Notes: generated by a model not told the origin, from the letters alone. DNA of 64,000 nucleotides from Metapseudomonas otitidis (GCF_900111835.1 NZ_FOJP01000014.1:124001-188000), one strand, 5' to 3'; counted from the stretch's first letter, positions 33,398 through 42,865 are shown. Numbers and translations: made by a program.

Positions 33398-35185
33398 TCA
33401 GAGGTCGATGCTGGAGATGGCCCAGTCGATGCCCTTGAAATCGGGCATCTCGCGGCCGTCGTCGGCGCCGAATTCGGCCGCCATCACGGTGTTGAGCTTG
33501 GCGTTGAGCGACATCAGCAGTGCGCTGTCCGCCGAGGCGGCGAGGTTGGTCTTCTCCAGCGGGTCGGCCGCGAGGTCGAACAGCTCCAGCTCGTTCCAGC
33601 GCCGCAAGGCCTCCAGGGTGGTGGGCGTGTTGCGCTCCACCGGCGCGAAGTAGCGGGTGAACTTGTGGCGCCCGTCGAACACCGTGCGCAGGCTGCCGCG
33701 CTTCTTCATGTCGGGGCGGTAGCCGGCCTCCTGCATCGCCACGTTGGGCGGCACGCCCCGTGTGCGCCCCTCGGAGACGATGCGGATCAGCTCGCTGTCG
33801 TTGGTGGCGATGCCGCTGTAGGTGAAGAGGATCTGTTCGCGCACGGTGTGCAGCCCGCTCGCCTGGACGTTGTTCAGCGCGCGGGAAATGTCGCGCCCCG
33901 GCAGGTCGCGACCGGCGACGTCGGCCACCTTGCCCGCCTCGACCCCACACAGTGAGAGCACCGAAGGCACCAGGTCGAGGTGGCTGGTCAGCGACAGGCA
34001 GCGCTGCCCGCCCCGCACATCCGGGTGGCGGACGATCATCGGGACGTGGACGGACTCCTCGTAGGCGAACGGGCCCTTTCCACGCAGGCCGTGGGCGCCG
34101 CCCATTTCGCCGTGGTCGGAGGTGAAGATGACGAGGGTGTTCTGGTCCAGGCCCAACTGGTCCAGCTCGTCGAGCAGGCGGTTGAGCTGGCTGTCCACCG
34201 ACACCAGGGAGTTGTAGTAGAAGTCGTTGAAGCGCCGCCAGCGGGCGTCCTCGTTGGGGATGTGGCCCAGGGTGTAGCCCCAGGCGCGGTCGAACTCGCC
34301 ATGGGCCTTGGGCCGGCCGGCCTCGGTCAGGCTCTGGTAGCGGGTGGCGGCCAGCGGCAGGGACCAGCGCTTCTCGTATGCCGGGTGCTTCGGGGCGCGG
34401 GCCGCCGGCATCAACAGCTTGCCGTTGTCCTGCACCTGCTCGGCGCCGTGGTCGGTGTTGAAGTACATGATGTCGTGGGGGTTCACCAGGCTGACGAACA
34501 GCGACCAGGGCTTGCCCTCGTCGGCCAGCGCCTTGCCGGTGCCACGCAGCCAGGAGATGGCGCTGCCGGCGATCATGTGGTCGTTCTGGTAGCCGCCCAG
34601 GGTGTGAGTGAGCACGTCGCCGGGCCAGGCGTAGTCGGAGAAGCCGTAGGCATCCATCTCGGGGGTGAACAGGCGCTCCGGGGTCTCCGGGTCGAAGGCG
34701 GAATTGAGGTGCCACTTGCCTTTGTAGGCCGTGTAGTAGCCGTGCTTGCGCAGCATGTGGCCGATGGTCGGGATGTCGGTGGAGAGCGACTTCACGTAGG
34801 GCATGTCGACGTTCTCGAACATGCCGTTGTCGGCGGTCTGCAGGCCGGTCATCAGCACCGCGCGCGAGCTGGTGCACATCACCGCCGAGCTGTAGTGGTT
34901 GTGGAAGGTGGTGCCGCTGTCCATCAGGCGCTGATGGCCGCTGAGGGCCAGGTCTTCATGCAGCGTGCGGGAGAAGCGCTCCTGGTCGGTGAAGATGAAC
35001 AGCACGTTCGGGCTACCGGCACGCTTGCCCAGCGCTGCCGCCTTCGCGCCAGGCGCTGGGGTGCTGGCGGCCTGTGCCGCGTTGGGCAGCACCGAGGCTG
35101 CCAGGGTCACCCCCGCCATGCCCAGGAACAGCCGCCGGGAAACACCACCCTCCTCCTGCTCCTCGTCTTGCTTGTCGATCGCCAC
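33398..35185 (-). CDS. Exported sulfatase
   Basis: A 595-residue sulfatase-family hydrolase. A twin-arginine-like signal (SRRLFLGMAG, residues 16-25) directs it to the periplasm. The modification site CTSSR starts at Cys104, fitting C-x-S-x-R rather than the commoner C-x-P-S-R; conversion to formylglycine needs a maturase not present in this window. Metal ligands are suggested by FIFTDQE, KGKWHL and SDHGEMGG. I chose GTG at 35185 because AGGAGA lies 8 bases before it; the TTG at 35203 contains that ribosome site. Operon with the outer-membrane protein and TetR genes. Substrate unknown. Confidence 0.85.
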   Translation of the reverse strand: MAIDKQDEEQEEGGVSRRLFLGMAGVTLAASVLPNAAQAASTPAPGAKAAALGKRAGSPNVLFIFTDQERFSRTLHEDLALSGHQRLMDSGTTFHNHYSSAVMCTSSRAVLMTGLQTADNGMFENVDMPYVKSLSTDIPTIGHMLRKHGYYTAYKGKWHLNSAFDPETPERLFTPEMDAYGFSDYAWPGDVLTHTLGGYQNDHMIAGSAISWLRGTGKALADEGKPWSLFVSLVNPHDIMYFNTDHGAEQVQDNGKLLMPAARAPKHPAYEKRWSLPLAATRYQSLTEAGRPKAHGEFDRAWGYTLGHIPNEDARWRRFNDFYYNSLVSVDSQLNRLLDELDQLGLDQNTLVIFTSDHGEMGGAHGLRGKGPFAYEESVHVPMIVRHPDVRGGQRCLSLTSHLDLVPSVLSLCGVEAGKVADVAGRDLPGRDISRALNNVQASGLHTVREQILFTYSGIATNDSELIRIVSEGRTRGVPPNVAMQEAGYRPDMKKRGSLRTVFDGRHKFTRYFAPVERNTPTTLEALRRWNELELFDLAADPLEKTNLAASADSALLMSLNAKLNTVMAAEFGADDGREMPDFKGIDWAISSIDL

Positions 35186-35566
35186 GATTCTTCTCCTAGC
35201 CAACCGGTTAATGTCCGACGTCGATTTACGCGCCGAACTGTACGAATTGTCATTTTGGAGTTTTAGTTCACTTCAAGAATCGAGCAATCCCTCCTGGCCC
35301 TCGTCATACGGTTGTTTGACGCTTTTCCAAGGCATCGGAAAGCAGGTGCCAAGTCCGCGTTCTGATTGAAAAAAAGTGTAGGAAGCCCTCTGCCAACTGG
35401 TAGCACCTTGATGGCGAAAGACCCGACAATCGGTAGAAAATAGGAGATGAACGGTAGGAACTTTCTCAACGCGCAGCAGGCGAGCCATTGCTCGCCGGGG
35501 CATGCACACGTTGCCGATGATCGCCCGCCTGAAGCGAAGCCCCAGCCCGAAGGCCAGGGCGCGCGG
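35186..35566 (-). other. Non-coding AT-rich region upstream of the sulfatase operon
   Basis: 381 bases with markedly lower GC than the surroundings. No ORF here shows Pseudomonas codon bias. On the minus strand ATGACA (35253-35248) and GTAAAT (35229-35224) with 18-base spacing could be a promoter for the sulfatase gene. The palindrome AACCGGTT (35202-35209) lies between it and the start and is a possible TetR site. The right part should hold the end of the acd transcript, but no clear terminator is seen. Confidence 0.45.
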
Positions 35567-37276
35567 TCAAGCGAGGGCCAGGCGCAACCGGTAGTGCGCC
35601 TCGGGGAACAGGCGGCGGAAGAAGAAGCGCGCGGTGGCTTCCCGCGCTGTCCCGAGGCTGCGCTCGCGGCTGACCCGTGCGGCACGCAGCCAGGCATGGC
35701 CCAGCAGCAGCAAGGCGGTCACCTGCAGCAGGTCGGTGGCGGCCTCGTAGGGGCGTTGCGGCTCGCTCGCCTGGACCTCGCGCAACGTGGCCAGCGCGGC
35801 CTGCCAGTCGGCCATCAGCTGTGCCACCGCCATCCCTTCATCGTGCAGGGCGGTGCCTTCGGCCCGCTGGCACTCTGCGTCGATACAGGTCACCAGCGCG
35901 GCCAGGCCTGGCGCATCGTCCGGCAGCAGCTTGCGCAGCAGCAGGTCGTTGGCCTGGATCTCGTTGGTGCCCTCGTAGATCAGCGCGATGCGACTGTCCC
36001 GCAGGGTCTGCTCGATGGGGTATTCGGTGCAGTAGCCGTAGCCGCCGAACACCTGCAGCGCCTGGCTGGCGAGCTGGAAGCCCTGCTCGGTGAACCAGGC
36101 CTTGACCACCGGCGTCAGCAGGGATGCCAGGGCGTGGGCCTCCGCTCGGCGGGAGGCCTCCGGCGCCTGCTCGGCGATGTCCAGCAGGTGTGCCGCCCAG
36201 TAGCCCAGCATGCGCATGCCCTGGCTGTGCGCCTCCAGGGTCCGGAGGATGCGCTGCATGGCCGGGTGTGCGGCAATGGGATCGGCCTCGCCGCTGGCTC
36301 CGGGCGGGCGCGGCACCGCGCGCATCTGCCGGCGTTCGGCGGCATAGGCGCCGGCCTGCTGGCGGGCGAACTCGGCATGCCCGAGCCCCTGCAAGCCCAC
36401 GTGCAGCCGCGCGCCATTCATCATCACGAACATCGCCGCCAGCCCCTGGTTCGGCTCGCCCAGCAACCACCCCTTGGCACCGTCGAAACGCAGGCTGCAG
36501 GTGGCGCTGCCACGGATGCCGAGCTTGTGTTCGAGGCCATCGCAGCACACGCCATTGGCCTGCCCGTCCAGCTCCCGGGGCACCAGGAACAGCGAGATGC
36601 CACGGGTGCCGGCGGGCGCATCGGGCAGGCGCGCCAGCACCAGGTGGAGGATGGCGTCGCCCAGGTCGTGATCGCCCCCGGAAATGAACAGCTTGCTGCC
36701 ATGCAGGCGGTAGCTGCCCGCCTCCGCCGGTTCGGCACGGCAATGCAGCAGCCCCACGTCGCTGCCGGCCTGGGGCTCGGTGAGGCACATGGTGGGCACG
36801 CAACGGCCGCTCACCAGGGCCGGCAGCCAGGCAGCCTGGAGTTCCGCGCTGGCGAAGCGCCGCAGCACTTCGTAGGCGCCGTGGGCGATGCCCGGGTACA
36901 TCGCCCAGGCATGGTTGGTGGCGTAGAGCATCTCCAGCAGGCCGACATTGAGCAGCTGCGGCAGGCCCTGCCCGCCCCATTCCGGGTCGCAGGCGAGCGA
37001 TGGCCAGCCGCCCTCGACGAAGGCGCGGTAGGCGTCGGCGAAGCCGTCCGGGGTGAGCACCCGGCCGTTCTCCAGCCGGCATCCCTGACGATCGCCGGGG
37101 GTGTTCAGCGGTGCCAGGCGGTCCTCGGCGAAGCGCGCGGCCTGCTCCAGCACCTGGGCGGCCAGGGCATGGTCCAGCTCGGCGAAGGCCGGCAGCCGTG
37201 CCCAGTCCTGTTCGGCGTCCAGCCAGTGTTCGATGACGAATTGCATGTCATCCAGCGGGGCACGGTAGTGCGTCAT
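35567..37276 (-). CDS. acd: Acyl-CoA dehydrogenase of the ferulate operon
   Basis: A 569-residue FAD enzyme of the long acyl-CoA dehydrogenase type (with the extended C-terminal domain seen in DmdC-like members). The catalytic Glu lies in ALIYEGTNEIQ, and the FAD-binding block is CLTEPQAGSD. It is last in the ech-vdh-fcs-aat-acd order, as in P. putida, where acd and aat were proposed to serve a beta-oxidative alternative route for feruloyl-CoA but are not needed for the main one. AAGGA precedes the ATG at 37276. Confidence 0.9.
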   Translation of the reverse strand: MTHYRAPLDDMQFVIEHWLDAEQDWARLPAFAELDHALAAQVLEQAARFAEDRLAPLNTPGDRQGCRLENGRVLTPDGFADAYRAFVEGGWPSLACDPEWGGQGLPQLLNVGLLEMLYATNHAWAMYPGIAHGAYEVLRRFASAELQAAWLPALVSGRCVPTMCLTEPQAGSDVGLLHCRAEPAEAGSYRLHGSKLFISGGDHDLGDAILHLVLARLPDAPAGTRGISLFLVPRELDGQANGVCCDGLEHKLGIRGSATCSLRFDGAKGWLLGEPNQGLAAMFVMMNGARLHVGLQGLGHAEFARQQAGAYAAERRQMRAVPRPPGASGEADPIAAHPAMQRILRTLEAHSQGMRMLGYWAAHLLDIAEQAPEASRRAEAHALASLLTPVVKAWFTEQGFQLASQALQVFGGYGYCTEYPIEQTLRDSRIALIYEGTNEIQANDLLLRKLLPDDAPGLAALVTCIDAECQRAEGTALHDEGMAVAQLMADWQAALATLREVQASEPQRPYEAATDLLQVTALLLLGHAWLRAARVSRERSLGTAREATARFFFRRLFPEAHYRLRLALA

Positions 37277-37287
37277 GGGCGAATCCT

Positions 37288-38520
37288 TCAGCGAGGGGCG
37301 GGGTTTTCCAGCAGCAGGGCCATGCCCTGTCCGCCGCCGATGCAGGCGGCGGCGATGCCGTAGCGGGTACCGCGCACGGCCAGTTGGCGGGCGACGCTGT
37401 GGGCCAGGCGCAGGCCGGTGGCGGCCAGGGGGTGCCCCAGGGCGATGGCGCCGCCGTGGCGGTTGAGGCGCTCCGGGTCCAGCTCCAGCTCGCGCTGCAC
37501 GGCCAGCACCTGGGCGCCCTGGGCTTCATTGATCTCCAGGCTGTCGATGGCGTCCAGCGTCAGGCCGGCCCCCTCCAGCAGCAGGCGGATGGCCGGCGCC
37601 GGGCCGATGCCCATGATCTCCGGCGGCACCCCGACCACGGCGCTGGCCCGCAGCAACGCCAATGGCGCCTTGGCACCCCGGGCGTCGCCCACCAGCATGG
37701 CGGCGGCACCGTCCACCAGGGCACAGCTGTTGCCGGCGGTCTGTACCGATCCGGGGCTGACCGGAGAAAGGGCCGCGAGGGCGTCCAGGCTGGTCTCGCG
37801 GGGGTGGCTGTCGTGACTGAGCCGGGTGACCTTGCGCGGCAGGTCCAGAGCACGGGGTTGATAGCCCGGCAGCTCGAAACGGGCACGCTCGACGGGGGCT
37901 ATCTCGGCGTCGAACCAGCCGCTTGCCTGGGCCGCCAGGGCCTTGCGGAAGCTGCCGAGGGCGAAGGCGTCCACCTCTTCGCGGCGCAGGCCGTAGCGTT
38001 GGGCGAGGTTCTGCGCGGTGTCGATCATGGTCTGGCCGATGGCCGGGTCCAGCAGCGCTTCCCAGAGGAAATCCCTGAAGCCCACCGGTGCGCCGAGGCG
38101 GAAGCCGCCCCGGTGCTCGTAGCTGGCAATCGGGTTGCGCGACATGGACTCGGTGGCCACGCACAGCGCCAGGCGTGCGCTGTCGCGCTCCAGCTGGTTG
38201 CCGGCCTGGCGCAGCAGCTCCAGGCCGGTCCCGCAGATCCGCTGCACCGCCAAGGCCGGCACCTCCAACGGCACGCCGGCATAGAGCCCGATGTGCCGGG
38301 GCAGCATGTAGGCGTCGAAGCTGGCCTGGGCCATGCTGCCGGCCAGCACGCTGTCCACCTGCCCGCCCGCCACGCCGGCCCGCGCCAACACGGCACGGGC
38401 GACGTGGATGCCGAGGTCGATGGGCGAAACCTGGGCCAGCGGGCCGCAGTAGTCGACCCAGGGCGTGCGGGCGCCGGCCAGCAGCGCCACTTCGCGGAAC
38501 AGCTCGAACTGGCCTTTCAT
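37288..38520 (-). CDS. aat: Thiolase (acetyl-CoA acetyltransferase family)
   Basis: A 410-residue thiolase. Active residues are Cys in QRICGTGLEL, His in GGAIALGHPLAATG and Cys in AACIGGGQGMAL, so it should be catalytic. Its start ATG at 38520 overlaps the fcs stop by 4 bases (ATGA), giving coupled translation. It ends 11 bases before acd. In P. putida the matching gene is named aat and is dispensable for ferulate growth; here it may handle short CoA esters from phenylpropanoid side chains. Confidence 0.92.
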   Translation of the reverse strand: MKGQFELFREVALLAGARTPWVDYCGPLAQVSPIDLGIHVARAVLARAGVAGGQVDSVLAGSMAQASFDAYMLPRHIGLYAGVPLEVPALAVQRICGTGLELLRQAGNQLERDSARLALCVATESMSRNPIASYEHRGGFRLGAPVGFRDFLWEALLDPAIGQTMIDTAQNLAQRYGLRREEVDAFALGSFRKALAAQASGWFDAEIAPVERARFELPGYQPRALDLPRKVTRLSHDSHPRETSLDALAALSPVSPGSVQTAGNSCALVDGAAAMLVGDARGAKAPLALLRASAVVGVPPEIMGIGPAPAIRLLLEGAGLTLDAIDSLEINEAQGAQVLAVQRELELDPERLNRHGGAIALGHPLAATGLRLAHSVARQLAVRGTRYGIAAACIGGGQGMALLLENPAPR

Positions 38521-40385
38521 GCGCCCGCCTCCGCCAGCACGCAGTGGCGCGCGGGATCGTCGTAGAGCCGGTCGATCAGCTCGGCGCGGCGGCCGAGCAC
38601 GGCCCGCTGGTTGAGCGAGCCCTTGTCGGTGATCTCCCCGGCATCCAGGCTCGGCGGCTCCACCATCGGGCAGGCCCAGGCGATGTGCGACGCCAGGCCG
38701 GTGGCCTCGCGGTTGAGGGTGGCCAGCAAGCCGGCCAGCCAGGTTTTCAGCGCGGGCGCGGCCAGCACCGCCTCGACGCTGGCCTCGGGCCCGAGCCCGG
38801 CCAGTTCGCGGCAGGCCGGCAGGTTGGGGAACACCAGCAGGCCGATGCGCTGGCGGTCCGGCCCGGTGACCACCACGTCCTGCACGTAGGGCGCGCCCTG
38901 TAGGATGACGCGGGTGCGTAGCGGCCCGACGCTGACGAAAACGCCGGTACTGAGCTTGAAGTCCTCGGCGATGCGGCCATCGAACATCAGCCCCCACTCC
39001 GGTCGCTCGGCGTCGGCGAAGCGCAGGGCATCGCCGGAGCGGTAGAAGCCTTCCTCGTCGAAGGCCTCTTGGTTCAGTTCGTCCTGGCGCCAGTAGCCGG
39101 GCATCACGTGGGGGCCACGGAAGCGTGCCTCCAGCTTGCCGTCCACCGGCGCCAGCTTCACTTCGCAGCCCGGCGCCGGCAGGCCGACGTAGCCGGCCAG
39201 GGACAGCGGCCCGGTGGTGAAGGTGCAGGACGGGGCGGTCTCGGTCATGCCCAGGCCGGCCATCATGCGGATGCGCTCGCCGCAGTGCTGCTCGGCGATG
39301 CGGTCCAGGCGGTTCCACACCGGCTGGCTGAGGCCGGCGCCAGCGAAGAAGAACAGCGTGATGCGGGCGAAGAAGCGTTCGCGCAGCTCGGCGTCCCGCT
39401 CCAGGGCCTCCACCAGCTCTTCCCAGCCCTTGGGCACGGTGAGGTAGGCGGTGGGGGAGATTTCCCGCAGGTTGCGCAGGGTCTCGCCGAACAGCTGGGG
39501 CGTCGGGCGGCCGTCGTCCAGGTACAGGCTGCCGCCGTTGTAGAGGACGATGCCGACGTTGTGGCTGCCGCCGAAGGTGTGGTTCCACGGCAGCCAGTCC
39601 ACCAGCACCGGCGGTGCCTCGCCGAACACCGGGAAGGTCTGCTGCAGCATCTGCTGGTTGGCGCAGAGCATGCGCTGGGTGGTGACCACGGCCTTGGGCA
39701 GCTTGGTGGAGCCGCTGGTGAAGAGGAACTTGGCGATGGTGTCGGGCCCGGTGCGGGCGAAGGCGGCGTCGGCAGCCGCCGGGTCGCGGGGGGCCAGCAA
39801 CGCATCGAAGCGCTGCTGCGGGCGCCCCGCCACGTCGCCCTGCACCAGCAGCAGGGGCACCTCGGTCGGTACTACCGCCTCGATGGCGCGGGCGAAGGCG
39901 TCGCCGTCCGCCGCCATCACCAGGCCGGGCTGCAGCAGGTCGACGATGTGCTGCAGCTTGGCGAAATCACGGGCCACCAGCGAATAGGCCGGCGACACCG
40001 GGCAGTACGGCACGCCGATGTAATAGGCCGCCAAGGCCAGCTGCAGGTGCTCCAGGTCGTTGCCGGAGAGGATCACCAGCGGCCGCGCCGGGCTCAGCCC
40101 GTAGTCCAGCAGGTGCGCGGCGATGCGGCGGATGCGCCCGAGCATGTCGCGGTAGCTGATGGCCTGCCAGGCGCCCTGGGCGTCGCGGCGGGCCACGAAG
40201 GTCTGCTCGCCACGCACTTCGGCCCAGTGCAGCAGGCGGTCCAGCAGGCGCCCGGGAAGCGGCTGCAGTACTTCACGGGGGTTGAGGTAGAGGTTGCCGG
40301 CGCGCGCCTCGATGCGCACGTCGGGCATGCCCAGGGACACCGGCCGGTAGCGGGCGGCGGGCTGGACGGAGGATTCATTGTTCAC
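38517..40385 (-). CDS. fcs: Feruloyl-CoA synthetase
   Basis: A 622-residue AMP-forming acyl-CoA ligase that activates ferulate (and p-coumarate or caffeate) with CoA and ATP. The P-loop-like FLFTSGSTKLPKAV and the core GLGMTETAPS are present. The start is GTG at 40385, with GGAGG 9 bases upstream; the frame also opens at a GTG 9 bases earlier, next to the ribosome site. The 79-base gap to vdh contains a strong hairpin. Identity is secured by its place between vdh and aat. Confidence 0.93.
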   Translation of the reverse strand: MNNESSVQPAARYRPVSLGMPDVRIEARAGNLYLNPREVLQPLPGRLLDRLLHWAEVRGEQTFVARRDAQGAWQAISYRDMLGRIRRIAAHLLDYGLSPARPLVILSGNDLEHLQLALAAYYIGVPYCPVSPAYSLVARDFAKLQHIVDLLQPGLVMAADGDAFARAIEAVVPTEVPLLLVQGDVAGRPQQRFDALLAPRDPAAADAAFARTGPDTIAKFLFTSGSTKLPKAVVTTQRMLCANQQMLQQTFPVFGEAPPVLVDWLPWNHTFGGSHNVGIVLYNGGSLYLDDGRPTPQLFGETLRNLREISPTAYLTVPKGWEELVEALERDAELRERFFARITLFFFAGAGLSQPVWNRLDRIAEQHCGERIRMMAGLGMTETAPSCTFTTGPLSLAGYVGLPAPGCEVKLAPVDGKLEARFRGPHVMPGYWRQDELNQEAFDEEGFYRSGDALRFADAERPEWGLMFDGRIAEDFKLSTGVFVSVGPLRTRVILQGAPYVQDVVVTGPDRQRIGLLVFPNLPACRELAGLGPEASVEAVLAAPALKTWLAGLLATLNREATGLASHIAWACPMVEPPSLDAGEITDKGSLNQRAVLGRRAELIDRLYDDPARHCVLAEAGA

Positions 40386-40399
40386 TGTTATCACCTCCG

Positions 40400-40424
40400 A
40401 CCGCGCCCGGACGGCGGGCGCGGT
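40400..40424 (-). terminator. Intra-operon hairpin between vdh and fcs
   Basis: ACCGCGCCC and GGGCGCGGT form a perfect 9-bp stem with a 7-base loop. No T-tract, so it may slow or process the mRNA rather than end it. It lies just upstream of the fcs ribosome site. Confidence 0.45.
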
Positions 40425-40464
40425 GCGATACCGGGCAGGGCCCGGCGTATTCAGTTCGTGCCGC

Positions 40465-41907
40465 TCAGATGGGGTAGTGGCGCGGGCCGTTCTGCACCGT
40501 CACCCAGCGCAACTGGGTGAACTGCTCGATGCTCGCGCTGGAACCGAAGCTGCCGTAGCCGCTGGACTTCACCCCGCCGAAGGGCATGGGCGCCTCGTCA
40601 TGCACGGTCGGGCCGTTGATGTGGCAGATGCCCGACTCCACGCGCTGGGCCAGCGCCAGGGCACGGGACACATCGCGGCTGAAGATCGCCGCCGACAGGC
40701 CGAACTCCGAGTCATTGGCCAGGCGCAGCAGCTCCTCGTCACCCTGCCCGCGCAGGATCACCGCCACCGGGCCGAAGGATTCCTCGCGGTACAGGCGCAT
40801 GGCCGGGGTGACCCGGTCCAGCAGCACCGGCTGCATCACGCTGCCGCTGCATTCACCACCGGCCAGCAGGACCGCGCCCTTGTCGAGGGCGTCCTGCACC
40901 AGGGCCATGATGCGTGCGCCCGCCTGGGCGTCGATCAGCGAGCCGAGTACCGCCTCGCCGGGCAAGCCGGCCTTGAGGGTGCCGACCTTGCTCGCCAGGC
41001 GCGCGGCGAAGTCGTCGGCAATGCGCGCGTCTACCACCAGCCGCTCGGTGGACATGCAGATCTGCCCCTGGTTGAAGTAGGCCCCGAAGGCCGAGGCGGC
41101 CACGGCCTGGTCCAGGTCCGCGTCGTCCAGCACCAGCAGCGGCGCCTTGCCGCCCAGCTCCAGCACCGCCGGTTTCAGGTGGCGCGCGGCGAGCTGGCCG
41201 ATGATGCGGCCGACATGGGTGGAGCCGGTGAAGTTGACGCGGCGCACCGCCGGGTTGGCCACCAGCCGCTCGACGATGGCGGCAGCGTCTGCCGGGGTAT
41301 TGCTGATGACGTTGACCACGCCATCGCCCAGGCCTGCCTGCTGCAGCACCTCGCCGATCAGCGCGTGCACCGCTGGGCTGTTCTCCGAGGCCTTGAGCAC
41401 CACGGTGTTGCCACAGGCCAGGGGCATGGCCAGGGCACGGGTGGCGAGGATGATCGGTGCATTCCAGGGCGCGATGCCCAGCACCACGCCGCAGGGCTGA
41501 CGCAGGGCCATGGCGAAGCTGCCGGGTACATCGGAAGGGATCACTTCGCCCTTGATCTGGGTGGTCATGCCGGCGGCATCGCGCAGCATGTTGGCGGCCA
41601 GCTTCACGTTGAAGCCGTACCAGTCGGCGGTGGCGCCGGTTTCCACGGCCATCGCCATGAAGCGCTCGCGGCTGGCCTCCAGCAGGCGGGCCGCCTCCAG
41701 CAGGCGCGCCCGGCGCTCGGCGGGACCGAGGGCGGCCCAGGCCGGGAAGGCGGCCTGGGCGGCGGCCACGGCGGCATCGGCGTCTTCCAGGGTGGCGGCG
41801 GCCACGCGGCTGACGACTTCACCGGTGAAGGGGCTGTGGCGCTCGAACACCGCGCCGGTGGCGGCAGGACGGGTACGGCCGGCGATCAGCAAAGGCACGT
41901 CGAACAT
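40465..41907 (-). CDS. vdh: Vanillin dehydrogenase
   Basis: A 480-residue NAD-dependent aldehyde dehydrogenase oxidising vanillin to vanillate (also 4-hydroxybenzaldehyde). The catalytic Cys is in NQGQICMSTER and the general base Glu in VLELGGKAP; the Rossmann block FTGSTHVG is intact. AGGAG lies before the ATG at 41907, preceded by a CA motif. It lies 75 bases after ech, with a small GCCTGG/CCAGGC hairpin at 41944-41959 in between. Confidence 0.94.
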   Translation of the reverse strand: MFDVPLLIAGRTRPAATGAVFERHSPFTGEVVSRVAAATLEDADAAVAAAQAAFPAWAALGPAERRARLLEAARLLEASRERFMAMAVETGATADWYGFNVKLAANMLRDAAGMTTQIKGEVIPSDVPGSFAMALRQPCGVVLGIAPWNAPIILATRALAMPLACGNTVVLKASENSPAVHALIGEVLQQAGLGDGVVNVISNTPADAAAIVERLVANPAVRRVNFTGSTHVGRIIGQLAARHLKPAVLELGGKAPLLVLDDADLDQAVAASAFGAYFNQGQICMSTERLVVDARIADDFAARLASKVGTLKAGLPGEAVLGSLIDAQAGARIMALVQDALDKGAVLLAGGECSGSVMQPVLLDRVTPAMRLYREESFGPVAVILRGQGDEELLRLANDSEFGLSAAIFSRDVSRALALAQRVESGICHINGPTVHDEAPMPFGGVKSSGYGSFGSSASIEQFTQLRWVTVQNGPRHYPI

Positions 41908-41917
41908 GATCTGCTCC

Positions 41918-41930
41918 TGTTGTGATTGTT
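41918..41930 (-). promoter_or_regulatory. CA motif (Crc/Hfq type) before vdh
   Basis: Minus strand AACAATCACAACA directly upstream of the AGGAG of vdh; an imperfect AAnAAnAA series. Confidence 0.5.
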
Positions 41931-41982
41931 CTGCGGGGACGGTGCCTGGCGAACCAGGCGAACGCCCCCGGAGCGCGCGCTG

Positions 41983-42813
41983 TCAGCGCTTGTAGGCTTG
42001 CAGGCCGGGCTTGATGCTCTTGTCGTCGAGGAACTGCTTCATGCCCTGCTCGCGGCCGCCTTCCTTGTCCAGCAGGCGGGACTGGTCGAGCTTGGCGTAG
42101 AGGTAGTCCTCGTTCTGCTCCCAGGTCAGCTCGCGGCAACGCTTGAAGCCATTCTTCGCGGCACGCATCACCACCGGGTTCTTGTCCAGCAGGTTGCGTG
42201 CCAGCTCGATGGTGGTCTCGCGCAGCTGGGCCAGCGGCACGCTCTCGTTCACCAGGCCCATCTCGGCGGCCTTGCGGCCATCGAAGGTCTTGCCGGTCAT
42301 GATGTAGTACAGCGACTGGCGGTGGCCCACGGTGTCGGCCATGGCCTTGCTCACCAGGTTGCCCGGGGGGATGCCCCAGTTGATCTCCGACAGGCCGAAG
42401 GTCGCCTCGTCGGCGCAGATGGCCAGGTCGCAGGCCACCAGCGGGCTGAAGCCACCGCCGAAGCACCAGCCGTTGACCATGGCGATGGTGGGCTTGGCGT
42501 ACATGCGCAGCAGCTTCCACTGCCATTGCGAGGCTTCGCGGCGGATCTTCTCCTGGAGGATCTCGGGGCCGGCGTCCACTTCGCGGAAGTATTCCTTCAG
42601 GTCCATGCCGGCCGTCCAGGACTCGCCCGCGCCGGTCAGCACCAGCACGCCCACGTCCGGGTCCTGCTCCAGGGTTTCGAGCACGTCGACCATCTCGCGG
42701 TTCAGCGTCGGGCTCATCGCGTTGCGCTTCTCGGGGCGGTTGAGGGTCACCCAGCCGATGCCCTCCTCCACGTCGACTTTCACGGTCTGCCAGCGGTTCT
42801 CGTAGTTGCTCAT
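41983..42813 (-). CDS. ech: Feruloyl-CoA hydratase/lyase
   Basis: A 276-residue crotonase-fold enzyme that hydrates feruloyl-CoA and splits it to vanillin and acetyl-CoA. Sequence blocks typical for this enzyme include AGMDLKEYF, NGWCFGGGFSPLV (oxyanion hole) and FGLSEINWGIPPG. First gene of the ferulate operon. A CA-like stretch and an AGG ribosome site precede the ATG at 42813. Upstream dyads at 42866-42900 mark the probable operator. Confidence 0.95.
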   Translation of the reverse strand: MSNYENRWQTVKVDVEEGIGWVTLNRPEKRNAMSPTLNREMVDVLETLEQDPDVGVLVLTGAGESWTAGMDLKEYFREVDAGPEILQEKIRREASQWQWKLLRMYAKPTIAMVNGWCFGGGFSPLVACDLAICADEATFGLSEINWGIPPGNLVSKAMADTVGHRQSLYYIMTGKTFDGRKAAEMGLVNESVPLAQLRETTIELARNLLDKNPVVMRAAKNGFKRCRELTWEQNEDYLYAKLDQSRLLDKEGGREQGMKQFLDDKSIKPGLQAYKR

Positions 42814-42827
42814 GTCGCGTACCTGCT

Positions 42828-42835
42828 CTTGTTTT
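42828..42835 (-). promoter_or_regulatory. CA motif (Crc/Hfq type) before ech
   Basis: Minus strand AAAACAAG, one mismatch from AAnAAnAA, 15 bases before the ech start. Confidence 0.45.
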
Positions 42836-42865
42836 GGAATGGCCTCAAGGTATGCCGGCCATTTA

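Noticed and set aside
32598-34877. 759-codon frame extending the outer-membrane protein gene backwards through the sulfatase gene
   Set aside because: The sulfatase is encoded in another frame of the same strand with clear motifs, and the barrel protein has a signal peptide and ribosome site at 33380.
35263-35697. Minus-strand frames of 78 and 144 codons in the AT-rich gap
   Set aside because: No codon bias, no ribosome site and no recognisable domain; parts run antisense into acd.
37288-39588. 766-codon frame extending the thiolase upstream through fcs
   Set aside because: Thiolase homology begins at the ATG at 38520, which overlaps the fcs stop; the upstream part is out-of-frame fcs sequence.
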